The notes below the pieces were generated by a model. That model was given only the letters and a program-made list of their open reading frames with translations. It was not told the origin of the DNA and did not search any database. A stretch of DNA of 63,159 bases from an uncultured Helicobacter sp. (GTDB lineage Bacteria; Campylobacterota; Campylobacteria; Campylobacterales; Helicobacteraceae): assembly GCF_947367035.1 (NCBI RefSeq), contig NZ_CANBCA010000011.1, forward strand, positions 1 to 63,159, given 5' to 3'. The position numbers were made by a program, and so were the translations under genes. This document shows positions 9,404 to 17,652 of the stretch, piece after piece. Position 1 is the stretch's first letter. Every line of letters begins with the position of its first letter.

Positions 9404-11533
9404 ATGACAACCCCAAAAGAGACTCAACAACTGCAAGGAAGCATTTTAAGTATTGCTCCTGTAAAAGATTCAACATTTTGTATTGATAATGTTTTTTATA
9501 TCTCTGAAATTAACCAAAGTCTGCATATCGCCACAAGTATCCGAGTGATTAAAGATATGGAATCTCCTCACCGCTATTCCCACGCTTTTGGTATTTCGCC
9601 TAATTCTTACTTTTGTTTTCCAATTATGGGTGAGAAAAAGGCATTTATTTTAGAGCTTAATGGTTCTGCATTAAAGCATATTGCGACACTAGAGGACCAC
9701 GATGGGGATATAGAATCTTGTGCATTTTCTCAAGATGGAAGATTTTTTGCTTCGGGGGGGCAAGACGGAAGAGTTTTTTTGTATGAGGGACGCAGTTTTT
9801 TGGCTATTTCTTCATTATTGGCGCGTTCAGATTATATTTCCACGATTCGTTTTTCTAAAAGTGGTGATTTTATTGCAATTAGTGGATTTGACAAATTTAC
9901 AATGATTTTTGACCTCTTGCGACATAAAATTGCTTTTAATTTTGTAACACATGATGTGGTAGAGGACGCTTGTTTCTTTGACAACGATGAAAAGGTTTTG
10001 CTTGTTTGTCGCAACAATGCAAGTATTATTTTTAGTCTAAGAGAGGGTAAAATCATTTCACAAGAATTTCCCTTTGCTTTTTGGCCTACTAGCATCGCAA
10101 TTACAGCAGAGGAAGATTATGCGTTAGTTGGCACGCGTTCCGATACGCTTTATGTTCTTTCGCTAAGAGATAATCTCAAAGCAATGGAGATTAAAAATGA
10201 GCACGCAGGAATTGCCTCACTTGCTTTTTCTGGTGGATACTTATATATTGGGGCGATTGATGGAACTCTTTTAATCATTGATTATAATGAGGGTAAGGAA
10301 GAGTTAGAAGTTAGTCTTCAAAACAAAGATTACAAAAGTGCGCGTGAAGCAATTAATAAAAATGTGTTTTTAAGTATTCACCCTTTGACAAAAGTCTTTG
10401 ATGAGGTGTGGAGTGAGGTTTTGCAGCAAGCCATTGAATTGCTAAACCAAAATGAGATAGAAAAAGCAGTTGAACTGACTGCCCCTTTTGTTGTGAGTGA
10501 ATCTAAAAAAAATGAATTTGATTTTTATCTCTCTCAAAAAGATGGGGTTAAAACTTTTTTAGAACTCATTAATAAAAAAGACTTTACCAAAGCGTATGAA
10601 ATGTTAAAAACTACCAAATTTTTAGTCAAAACACAGGCGTATGAGAAGTTGGAAAATATTTGGAATAAGGCATTTTTCAATGCAAAAAAACTGCTGATGG
10701 AAAATGCTGGGACTAATAAACGTTTAGCAGAGCAAAGCCTAGCACCTTTTAATAATACGCCTAAAAAAGAATTGATTGTGCAGCTTTTGCGTAATTGTGA
10801 TGTGTTTGAAAAAGCAGATGCGTTAATCAAGAAGCAGAATTTTAAAGAATACTTTAGTTTAACTTTTCAATTTTCTTTTTTGCGTGAAACGGATTTATAT
10901 AAAAAAGTGCTTTTGGTTGGCGAACGAATGCTAACGAATTTGTTGGAATTAGAAAAAAATTTTCAATATGATGAGGCAAAAAAGATTGCAGAGATTTTGC
11001 TTGTTTTTCCAACTTTAAAACGTGCAGCAAATGAGCGCATTGTGCTAATGCAGCAAAAAGAGAATCTTTTAAATGCAATTGAGGCAAAAGACATTAAAAA
11101 GGTTTATTCACTTGTAGATGAAATTGAAAGTTTGCGTTCTATGCAACAATTCAAGGATTTTACTAAAGATTTTCTAAAATATTATGAAGAAGCGAAATCT
11201 TATGCACAAACAGGGAATGCAAAGCACGTAATGGTTGTTTTTGGTGAATATATGGAGATTCATTATTGGGTAGATAAAATTGGCTCTCTTTTAAAAATGG
11301 CATATTTAAACCAAATCCAGCAAGCATTAAAAGAATCTGATGTGAATTGGACGATTACTATCAAACGTTATTTTGAACGTTTTGGTAAAAGCATAGAATT
11401 AGTTAGGATTCTACAAAATCACCCTTCTAAAGAGATTTTAGAAGAGTTTGAAGGAGAAGGTGAGAGTGATGGCTATCGGCGGTATGGTTTTGTAGATTCT
11501 ATCGTAATACATATTGTCCAAAAAGAATCCTAA
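9404..11533 (+). CDS. WD40 repeat protein with helical C-terminal half
   Basis: The 709-residue soluble protein has no signal peptide. Its first 300 residues contain WD40-like blades, for example LEDHDGDIESCAFSQDGRFF then ASGGQDGRVFLYEG, ISTIRFSKSGDFIAISGFD, and later HAGIASLAFSGGYLYIG. The remaining 400 residues are charged helical hairpins, repeatedly of the form INKKDFTKAYEML or AIEAKDIKKVYSLV, resembling TPR-like solenoids. The family is known as a hypothetical WD40 protein in related bacteria, but I know of no assigned function. It lies between the minDE group and dprA on the same strand; the 9-nt gap to dprA suggests co-transcription. A scaffold role is inference. Confidence 0.7.
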   Translation: MTTPKETQQLQGSILSIAPVKDSTFCIDNVFYISEINQSLHIATSIRVIKDMESPHRYSHAFGISPNSYFCFPIMGEKKAFILELNGSALKHIATLEDHDGDIESCAFSQDGRFFASGGQDGRVFLYEGRSFLAISSLLARSDYISTIRFSKSGDFIAISGFDKFTMIFDLLRHKIAFNFVTHDVVEDACFFDNDEKVLLVCRNNASIIFSLREGKIISQEFPFAFWPTSIAITAEEDYALVGTRSDTLYVLSLRDNLKAMEIKNEHAGIASLAFSGGYLYIGAIDGTLLIIDYNEGKEELEVSLQNKDYKSAREAINKNVFLSIHPLTKVFDEVWSEVLQQAIELLNQNEIEKAVELTAPFVVSESKKNEFDFYLSQKDGVKTFLELINKKDFTKAYEMLKTTKFLVKTQAYEKLENIWNKAFFNAKKLLMENAGTNKRLAEQSLAPFNNTPKKELIVQLLRNCDVFEKADALIKKQNFKEYFSLTFQFSFLRETDLYKKVLLVGERMLTNLLELEKNFQYDEAKKIAEILLVFPTLKRAANERIVLMQQKENLLNAIEAKDIKKVYSLVDEIESLRSMQQFKDFTKDFLKYYEEAKSYAQTGNAKHVMVVFGEYMEIHYWVDKIGSLLKMAYLNQIQQALKESDVNWTITIKRYFERFGKSIELVRILQNHPSKEILEEFEGEGESDGYRRYGFVDSIVIHIVQKES

Positions 11534-11542
11534 AGAGATATT

Positions 11543-12346
11543 TTGGAACCTCTGCCAAAAGATTTTGCTATTTTGCCCACGATTCCACCAGAATTGGTGC
11601 ATTTAGGGCTGAAACAAATCTTTTATTGTGGCGATTTAGACTTACTTCAAAAGCGCAAAATCACAATCGTTGGCACGCGCAACCCCAATCCCTATGCACA
11701 AAGTTTTACCCAAATCCTTGCGCGCAAACTTGTTCAAAAGGGTGCAGTGGTTGTAAGTGGTGGCGCACTTGGCACAGATATTATTGCACACCTTGCTGCT
11801 ATGCCTAATACCATTATGATTTCTCCTTCTTCTTTGGATATTATTTATCCACGAACGAATGCAAAAATTATTCAACAAATCTACCAAAAGGCTCTTATTT
11901 TAAGCCCTTTTGATTCGCCCTATAAGCCACATTCTTTTTCTTTTTTGGAGCGTAATAAATTAGTTGTTAGTCTTGGGGAATGTGTCATAATCCCACAGGC
12001 GGATTTACAAAGTGGTTCTATGCAAAGTGCAAATTATGCGTTAAGTTTAGGCAAGAAAGTCTTTGTCTTGCCACATCAAATTGGGCAAAGTCAAGGCACG
12101 CAAAGTTTAGCCCAAAGTAGCAAAGCACAGGTGATTTGGGAAGTAGATGCGCTGATAGAATCATTAGGGTTTTGTAAGGATTGTAGGCAAGATTTTAAAG
12201 ATATAGATGCAAAAGATGAGGTTTTGGAGTTTTGTAGGACAAATCCACTTTTTGAAGAGGCGTTTTTGAAGTTTGGTGCAATTCTTTTTGAATATGAGCT
12301 AGAGGGGAAAATCAGTCGTCATAATGGTAGAATTGAAGTCTTATAA
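11543..12346 (+). CDS. dprA: DNA processing protein DprA
   Basis: DprA binds incoming single-stranded DNA during natural transformation and loads RecA on it. The 267-residue product carries the Rossmann-type DprA core: ITIVGTRNPNPYAQ at residues 40-53, then VVSGGALGTDIIAH, FLERNKLVVSLGECVIIPQA, SGSMQSANYAL and KKVFVLPH. A short C-terminal winged-helix-like domain (EEAFLKFGAILFEYELEGKI) follows. The start is TTG at 11543, 9 nt after the WD40 gene stop, with AAAGAGA as a weak RBS; no ATG precedes the conserved core. The genus is typically naturally competent, which fits. Confidence 0.92.
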   Translation: MEPLPKDFAILPTIPPELVHLGLKQIFYCGDLDLLQKRKITIVGTRNPNPYAQSFTQILARKLVQKGAVVVSGGALGTDIIAHLAAMPNTIMISPSSLDIIYPRTNAKIIQQIYQKALILSPFDSPYKPHSFSFLERNKLVVSLGECVIIPQADLQSGSMQSANYALSLGKKVFVLPHQIGQSQGTQSLAQSSKAQVIWEVDALIESLGFCKDCRQDFKDIDAKDEVLEFCRTNPLFEEAFLKFGAILFEYELEGKISRHNGRIEVL

Positions 12347-12456
12347 ATTTTGTTTGCAATGACGAATCCTAAACCGATTTGCTATTTTCCACCTGTCATT
12401 GCGAGCGTCCGCGAAGCACAAGTTGCAAAGTATTCATACTGCACATCGGCAAGAGA
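12347..12456. repeat. Degenerate dispersed CATTGCGAGC-type repeat, copy 1
   Basis: This is the 110-bp gap between two convergent genes. It holds TGTCATTGCGAGCGTCCGCG at 12394-12413 followed by AAGCA, and a GCAATGACGAATCC piece at 12357-12370, which is an inverted partner of the same unit. Related sequence appears at 25561-25590 and, more decayed, at 14836-14910 and 22090-22140. All are in intergenic positions next to gene ends. The element resembles the small palindromic intergenic repeats found in many bacterial genomes. Its boundaries are not sharp. Confidence 0.5.
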
Positions 12457-12906
12457 TTAAATTATAGATTGCCACCAAGAAAATGCACCCAAAAGAACTA
12501 AATAGCGGAATCCTTTACCTAATGCGATAAAAAAGGTAGCTTTCAAAAAAGGATATTGATAAACGCCAAGCGCTAGAGCAAATATATCGCCAATAAAAGG
12601 CAAAAAACTAAAAAAGGCAAAACAAAATCCAAGTTTTTGAATCTTGTTTTGATAGTGGTGGATTTTTGCACTAGCAGTTTTAAAATATTTATTTAGCAAA
12701 TAGTCATTACCAAAGTAGCCTATAGCATAAGTTGTTAGTGCGCCTAGCGTGTTACCTAGTGTGGCAACACACCATACTGCAGATTCTGAATATCCTATGG
12801 ATACAAAACCTAAGACAAAAACTTCTGAACCTAAAGGATATAAACTACTTGCTAAGAAGCAAATGATTAGCAGCCCTACAAGCCCAAAAGATTCTAAAAT
12901 TTCCAT
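12457..12906 (-). CDS. YqaA-type small membrane protein (DedA/SNARE-associated superfamily)
   Basis: The protein of about 149 residues has four hydrophobic segments. It carries typical YqaA/DedA features: SSLYPLGSEVFVLGFV near the start, GNTLGALTTYAIGY in the middle, and FFSFLPFIGDIFALALGV followed by ALGKGFRYL. DedA-superfamily proteins are linked to proton-dependent lipid or small-molecule transport across the inner membrane; the exact substrate of the YqaA branch is unsettled. I use ATG 12906; a TTG one codon upstream is the only alternative. It follows the 2-hydroxyacid dehydrogenase on the same strand by 24 nt and may share its transcript. Confidence 0.82.
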   Translation of the reverse strand: MEILESFGLVGLLIICFLASSLYPLGSEVFVLGFVSIGYSESAVWCVATLGNTLGALTTYAIGYFGNDYLLNKYFKTASAKIHHYQNKIQKLGFCFAFFSFLPFIGDIFALALGVYQYPFLKATFFIALGKGFRYLVLLGAFSWWQSII

Positions 12907-12930
12907 CAATTTAAATGGGTTCTGTGCAAT

Positions 12931-13878
12931 TTATTTCAAAAACTCTACGATATTTTTTATCACCCCGTCAATTAATTTGTGCTTGCTTGTTTCATAACCC
13001 CACGCATTGTGAGGAGTTAAAATTAACTGATTGGCTATTTCTTTATCTAATAAAGGGTGGTTTTGTGGTAAAGGTTCTTTTGTGAAAACATCAAGTCCGG
13101 CATAAATTTCGCGCTTTTTGAGTTCATTTGCCAAATCTTCTTCATTTACGATTCCGCCTCGCCCAACATTGATTAGAATCGCGCCGTTTTTTATAAATTG
13201 CAAATTGCTTTTATTGAGTAGGTTTTTTGTTTTATCATTCAGTGGAGCGTGAATAGAGAGGACGAAGCATTGTTGCAGGAGAGTTTTTAAATCTTTGTGT
13301 GGATAGGCTGCATCAAGATTCTTACCACTTGTAGAGTGATAACACACTTCCGCGCCAAAGGCAGTTGCTAGCTTGGCTACCTCTTGTCCTATGCTTCCTA
13401 GCCCTATAATCCCCCATTTTTTACCATAGAGTAACTCTAATGGTTTGGCGAGGTTGGTAAAAAGTGCGCTAGAGGCGTAATAACCGCTTTTACAAAAAAA
13501 GTCATAGAGTGGTAGCTTCGCACTTAATGCTAATGCCATCATTAGTGTGTGTTGTGCTACGCTTTTTGTAGAATATCCCGCTACATTTTTGACTTCTATT
13601 CCATATTCTTTTGCTACCTCTAAATCCACATTATTCATTCCTGTGGCAGTAATGCAGATAAGTTTTAATTTGTCTTTTAAGGAGTTAAGCATTTCTTTAT
13701 CTAGCACAACTTTATTGCTAAGTATAATAGTCGCACCCTTTGCTCTTTCTAGGGTTTGTTCAGGCGTAGTGGTTGGATATTCTGTATAGTCTGCATGGGG
13801 GAGTTTTTTGAGTAATTTTTCCTGCAAATCGTGTTCTCCCAAGCTTAGTCCGTCTAAAAACACAATTTTTTCTTGCAT
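12931..13878 (-). CDS. D-isomer-specific 2-hydroxyacid dehydrogenase
   Basis: This is a cytoplasmic NAD(P)-dependent oxidoreductase acting on a 2-keto/2-hydroxy acid pair. It has the family order of a split catalytic domain around a Rossmann domain. The nucleotide loop is WGIIGLGSIGQEVA, the catalytic Arg region is TATGMNNVDLEVA, the second signature is INVGRGGIVNEEDLANELK, and the catalytic His is in LTPHNAWGYET. The start is ATG 13878 (315 residues), since AAAAGG precedes it; a TTG two codons upstream is less likely. It could be a glycerate/hydroxypyruvate reductase; the substrate is not readable. It faces argB across a short divergent promoter region. Confidence 0.88.
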   Translation of the reverse strand: MQEKIVFLDGLSLGEHDLQEKLLKKLPHADYTEYPTTTPEQTLERAKGATIILSNKVVLDKEMLNSLKDKLKLICITATGMNNVDLEVAKEYGIEVKNVAGYSTKSVAQHTLMMALALSAKLPLYDFFCKSGYYASSALFTNLAKPLELLYGKKWGIIGLGSIGQEVAKLATAFGAEVCYHSTSGKNLDAAYPHKDLKTLLQQCFVLSIHAPLNDKTKNLLNKSNLQFIKNGAILINVGRGGIVNEEDLANELKKREIYAGLDVFTKEPLPQNHPLLDKEIANQLILTPHNAWGYETSKHKLIDGVIKNIVEFLK

Positions 13879-13931
13879 TTGCAATCCTTTTAGTTATAAT
13901 TTCGCATTATTTTACTATATAAAGAGGCAAA
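13879..13931. promoter_or_regulatory. Divergent promoter region 2-hydroxyacid dehydrogenase / argB
   Basis: Only 53 bp separate the two divergent starts. TATAAT-like elements are present in the sequence TAGTTATAATTTCG (around 13892-13903) and, closer to argB, in TACTATATAAAGAGG. The second overlaps the AAAGAGG that serves as the argB RBS. With so little room the two promoters must overlap, so their transcription may be mutually dependent. Confidence 0.4.
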
Positions 13932-14786
13932 ATGCGTAATTATTCTAAAATTGTTTCTATTCTTTTGGATTCACTACCTTATATTCGGTTTTTTCGTGGT
14001 TCTAAAATCGTGATTAAATATGGAGGTGCAGCGCAAATTAACCCAAATTTGAAAGAACAATTTGCGATTGATATCGTGATGCTTTATATGTTGGGAATTA
14101 AGCCTATTATTGTGCATGGTGGAGGCAAACGCATTAATGAATTGCTAGATGCGTTGAAGATTCAAAGTGAGTTTGTTGATGGGTTGCGCGTTACGAGTAT
14201 TGACGCATTAAAAATTGTTGAAATGGTGCTTAGTGGAGAGATTAACAAAGAGATTACAGCTTTTTTAAACTTTCACGGCGTAAATGCCTTAGGTTTAAGC
14301 GGTAAAGACGCCTCTTTATTTCAAGCCAAGCCAAAAGATAATGGAAAGTATGGATATACGGGGGAAATTATTGAAACTCATAGCGCAGTGATTGATAATT
14401 TATTGGAGCAAAACCTAGTGCCTGTGATTGCACCCATTGCTTGTGGAGAGGAAGCAGGGCATCCTGGTTTTAACATTAACGCAGATTCTGCTGCAAGTGC
14501 AATAGCCATTGCCACAGGTGCAAAACGAGCGATTTTTTTAACTGATACAAAAGGTGTTTTGGATAAAAATGGAAACATCATAGAATCCTTAAATATTACC
14601 CAAACCGAGAATCTTTACCAAGATGGCACAATTAGTGGCGGAATGATTCCAAAGGTAGAGGCGTGCTTAGATTGTGTAAAGAATGGTGTAGAAAAAGCCC
14701 AAATTATTGATGGACGGATTCCACACTCTTTACTTTTAGAGCTTTTTACAAGTGCGGGAGTGGGGACAGAATTTACAGCAGAATAA
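13932..14786 (+). CDS. argB: Acetylglutamate kinase
   Basis: ArgB phosphorylates N-acetyl-L-glutamate, the second step of arginine synthesis. The 284-residue protein has the amino-acid kinase fold: KIVIKYGGAAQ near residue 25, PIIVHGGGKRINELLDAL near 57, VDGLRVT near 77, and FNINADSAASAIAIATGAKR in the nucleotide region. IPKVEACLDCVKNGVEKAQIIDGR comes near the end. argD lies 13 kb away (27922), so the arginine genes are scattered. RBS AAAGAGGC precedes the ATG. No damage seen. Confidence 0.95.
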   Translation: MRNYSKIVSILLDSLPYIRFFRGSKIVIKYGGAAQINPNLKEQFAIDIVMLYMLGIKPIIVHGGGKRINELLDALKIQSEFVDGLRVTSIDALKIVEMVLSGEINKEITAFLNFHGVNALGLSGKDASLFQAKPKDNGKYGYTGEIIETHSAVIDNLLEQNLVPVIAPIACGEEAGHPGFNINADSAASAIAIATGAKRAIFLTDTKGVLDKNGNIIESLNITQTENLYQDGTISGGMIPKVEACLDCVKNGVEKAQIIDGRIPHSLLLELFTSAGVGTEFTAE

Positions 14787-15001
14787 TCTTTATAAAGAAA
14801 ACTAAACAATAGAATCTCTAAAGAGAAATTTTAATGATAGATTGTTTCATTGGCGTCTGCAATGACGAAAAATAAAATTGCTTTGCCATTCTGAAGCAAT
14901 CGCGAAAAATCTTCAAAAGAGTTATATCTCATTACAAAGACTCATAGGAGATTTACTTCGTTTGTGGGTTTTGAAAAATGAGATATTTTGAATGCTAAGT
15001 T

Positions 15002-16264
15002 TTATTTGCCATAAAATACAGAATCCAAAATCTTGATTTTTTCCTGTAAAATATGCGCTTTAATTGCTTCGCTTTTGGGAGGACTTTTTTGGGATTCTAG
15101 CCAAGTTTTAGGGGAATAAATATTTAATGCATTAAAGGTGTGCATTAGACGTTCTTTAAAACTTTCGCTTGCAATAGAATCTTTGGGAATGCGACCCTCT
15201 TTATCTGCAATAAGCAAAGCAAATTGTAAATGAAACAATAAAGAATCTTTTTTAAAAGATTCAAAAAATTTTACCACTTTAGAGGGGCACATTTTATCTA
15301 ATTGATAAATTTTAATATGATTTTTGATAAGTTGTAGCATAGGTTTTTGGATAGATTTTGGGATTGAAATATCTAAGGTGGGTAAAAGATATTCTAGTTT
15401 GTCATGTCCGCTGGAATTGCCAAAATTACGATAGCAATAAGGCTTTGCAATATCGTGATAAAGGGCAGCAAACTTTAAAATCAAGGTTTGTTTTTCTAGG
15501 CTAGATTCTGCACTAATGGTTTTTAATGTCTCTAAAAGTGATTCTGCAATCCTTAAAACTTCCATTGTATGTGCAAAAACAGAGGATTCTAGATGATATA
15601 AATTTCCTTCTTTTAATGTAGTGAGTGCATAAATATGGGGGAAAATAATATCTAAAACTCCCAATTCAAAAAGTGTTTCAAAAAATAAAGCAGTATTGGG
15701 AAATTTTAATGCAGATTCCACCTCTTTATAGACGCGGTTGGGTTCTAAGGATTTTAATTCTTCACGCATTTTATAGATAAGCACTTTTGTGCTAGGGTGG
15801 ATTTTCCAAGAGATTCCAAATCGTGCGCGAAACCTTGCAATTCTAAGCACACGCAAAGGGTCTTCGCAAAAAGATTCTGAAGTATGTCGTAAAATTTTGT
15901 TTTGCAAATCGTTGATGCCATTAAAGGGGTCGTAATATTTGTTGTTTTCTTCATCAAATGCAATAGAGTTAATCGTCAAATCTCTTCGTTTTAAATCTTC
16001 CTCTAATGAGACTTGCTGCGTTTGTATGCTAAATCCATTATAACCTGCGCAAATTTTTTTCTCTTTACGCGCTAAAGCGATTTGTGAGCCATCTTTTTGT
16101 AAAAAGACAGGAAAACTTTTACCCACTTGTGGCAAATGACTAAAATCCTCTTGTTGATAGCCAACAGCTACATAATCTTTATCTTCAATGGGTTGATTTA
16201 AGAGTTTATCACGAACTGCACCACCCACTAGATAAATGCGTTTAATACAATCCGTATTTTCCAT
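15002..16264 (-). CDS. cca: CCA tRNA nucleotidyltransferase with HD domain
   Basis: This enzyme adds or repairs the 3' CCA end of tRNAs. The 420-residue product has the class II head motif IYLVGGAVRDKLLN followed by the catalytic DKDYVAVG, the RRDLTINSIAFD motif, and the RFRARFG segment typical of CCA-adding enzymes. A C-terminal HD-type domain (FAALYHDIAKPYCYRN) gives the longer bacterial form. ATG 16264 is chosen over the TTG one codon upstream. Its start overlaps the end of the hibernation factor gene by 23 nt. Family members with the same head can be poly(A) polymerases; length and motifs favour CCA addition. Confidence 0.88.
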   Translation of the reverse strand: MENTDCIKRIYLVGGAVRDKLLNQPIEDKDYVAVGYQQEDFSHLPQVGKSFPVFLQKDGSQIALARKEKKICAGYNGFSIQTQQVSLEEDLKRRDLTINSIAFDEENNKYYDPFNGINDLQNKILRHTSESFCEDPLRVLRIARFRARFGISWKIHPSTKVLIYKMREELKSLEPNRVYKEVESALKFPNTALFFETLFELGVLDIIFPHIYALTTLKEGNLYHLESSVFAHTMEVLRIAESLLETLKTISAESSLEKQTLILKFAALYHDIAKPYCYRNFGNSSGHDKLEYLLPTLDISIPKSIQKPMLQLIKNHIKIYQLDKMCPSKVVKFFESFKKDSLLFHLQFALLIADKEGRIPKDSIASESFKERLMHTFNALNIYSPKTWLESQKSPPKSEAIKAHILQEKIKILDSVFYGK

Positions 16265-16802
16265 CAATTCGTTTATAAATTACGCGCATTTTGGAATCTT
16301 TATCATTGAAAACAAAAAATTGTTGTGAACTACTTTTTAATCTCTCTAATGCGTCTTCAATATCAAGAGGCTTGTGTAAATCTAGGTCCATTGGCACAAT
16401 TTCATCTTCACCTTTATAGGCAATTGCTTCATCGCGTAAGATTTCGTTCGCAATAATGGTTTCACTTGGAATTGCTTGTTTATGGTTGATTTTATCGTGG
16501 TAGCGGCGCAAGATTTTATGCATACGCATAATTGCAAGGTCTGCCGCGGTGTAAAGGTCTTTGTCATTTTGATTGATAACCACAGTGTTAGCGTGAGCCA
16601 AAGAGAGTGTGAGGTCAATCGTCCAAAAATGTTTTTTCTTTTTTTCACCTTTTTTATTTCCTTTTTTCTCTTGATGAGAAATTACAACACGTGCATTTAA
16701 AATCTCTAAATTATATTTTTCCAAGCCTTCTACCAAGCGACAAATGTAATCTTTAATAGAATCTGTGAGTTCAAAATGTCGTGAAGTAATGATAGTATGC
16801 AT
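16242..16802 (-). CDS. hpf: Ribosome hibernation promoting factor, long form
   Basis: The long-form HPF binds the 30S subunit and dimerises ribosomes into inactive 100S particles in stationary phase or stress. At 186 residues it has the N-terminal beta-alpha domain (HTIITSRHFELTDSIKDYI, then ARVVISHQ, then DLYTAADLAIMRMHKILRRY). A linker leads to the C-terminal dimerisation domain (VPMDLDLHKPLDIEDALERL, QFFVFNDKD, VIYKRIDGKYGLY). Both domains are complete. A Lys-rich insert (KKGNKKGEKKKK) interrupts the N-terminal domain. It lies between aroE upstream and cca downstream on the minus strand and overlaps cca by 23 nt. Confidence 0.92.
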   Translation of the reverse strand: MHTIITSRHFELTDSIKDYICRLVEGLEKYNLEILNARVVISHQEKKGNKKGEKKKKHFWTIDLTLSLAHANTVVINQNDKDLYTAADLAIMRMHKILRRYHDKINHKQAIPSETIIANEILRDEAIAYKGEDEIVPMDLDLHKPLDIEDALERLKSSSQQFFVFNDKDSKMRVIYKRIDGKYGLY

Positions 16803-16840
16803 CTTTAGTCTCCTATTTAGAATTGAACTATTTTAGCATA

Positions 16841-17626
16841 TTAAAGCACACTTTGCATACTTTGATGTAAAATTGTTTTATCAATAGAGATATTTTGGGA
16901 TTCCATAAAAATTTCAAAAGCTAAAATTGCTTGATGAATTAGCATTTGTTTGCCATCACTATGTGGGATATTTAGGCTTTTTGCGAGACTTAAAAAAGGT
17001 GTTTCTTTGCCATAAACTAAATCAAATGCGAATTTAGAAGAACTTAAAAGGGGTGTGAGAATTGCAGCATCTAAGGGCAGGGAAAGATTGATTAGTCCCG
17101 CAGGTGTAGTGTTGATAATGAGTTCATAAACTTGAGGAGTAAAGTTTTCAAAAGTAGCAGTATAGAATCCCGTTTGAGCAAAGTTTATCAAACGCTCTTG
17201 TGAGCGATTGATAATTGTTACGCATAAGCCTTTTTCTCTTAAAATAGTTGCAAGCGCCCTTGCAGAACCACCAGCTCCTATAATTAAGGCGTTTCTTGGG
17301 TTAAGAGATTCTATACATTGATAGAATCCTAACGCGTCTGTGTTATAACCTAATGTTTTATTGTTTTTAAAGACAAGTGTATTAACTGCGCCAATTTGTC
17401 GTGCGATTCCAATAACTTCATCACACGACTGAAAAGCAATTTCTTTGTAGGGGACGGTGATATTTGCGCCTTTTAAATGTAGAGTTTTTAGAATAGAAAA
17501 TTTTTGGTTTTGTTCTAATAAATAGCGACCATAAAAACCGCAAATTCCTAAAGCTTTAAAAGCAGAGTTATACAAAATGGGAGATAAGGAGTGATGAATC
17601 GGGTTACCAATCACTGCAAATTGCAT
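16841..17626 (-). CDS. aroE: Shikimate dehydrogenase
   Basis: AroE reduces 3-dehydroshikimate to shikimate with NADPH in aromatic amino acid synthesis. The 261-residue protein begins FAVIGNPIHHSLSPILYNSAF (substrate Ser pair), has the catalytic Lys and Asp in GANITVPYKE and LGYNTDALGF, and the Rossmann loop ALIIGAGGSARA. It ends with DGKQMLIHQAILAFEIF. It begins 26 nt after the SH3-domain gene and is followed by hpf, so it sits in the middle of a minus-strand run. No irregularities. Confidence 0.95.
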   Translation of the reverse strand: MQFAVIGNPIHHSLSPILYNSAFKALGICGFYGRYLLEQNQKFSILKTLHLKGANITVPYKEIAFQSCDEVIGIARQIGAVNTLVFKNNKTLGYNTDALGFYQCIESLNPRNALIIGAGGSARALATILREKGLCVTIINRSQERLINFAQTGFYTATFENFTPQVYELIINTTPAGLINLSLPLDAAILTPLLSSSKFAFDLVYGKETPFLSLAKSLNIPHSDGKQMLIHQAILAFEIFMESQNISIDKTILHQSMQSVL

Positions 17627-17652
17627 AAAATTCCTTGTTATATTATTTTAGA

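Noticed and set aside
9754..9760. G7 run inside the WD40 gene
   Set aside because: Too short to expect slippage like the G12 tract, and it encodes an ordinary GG pair in a WD40 blade.
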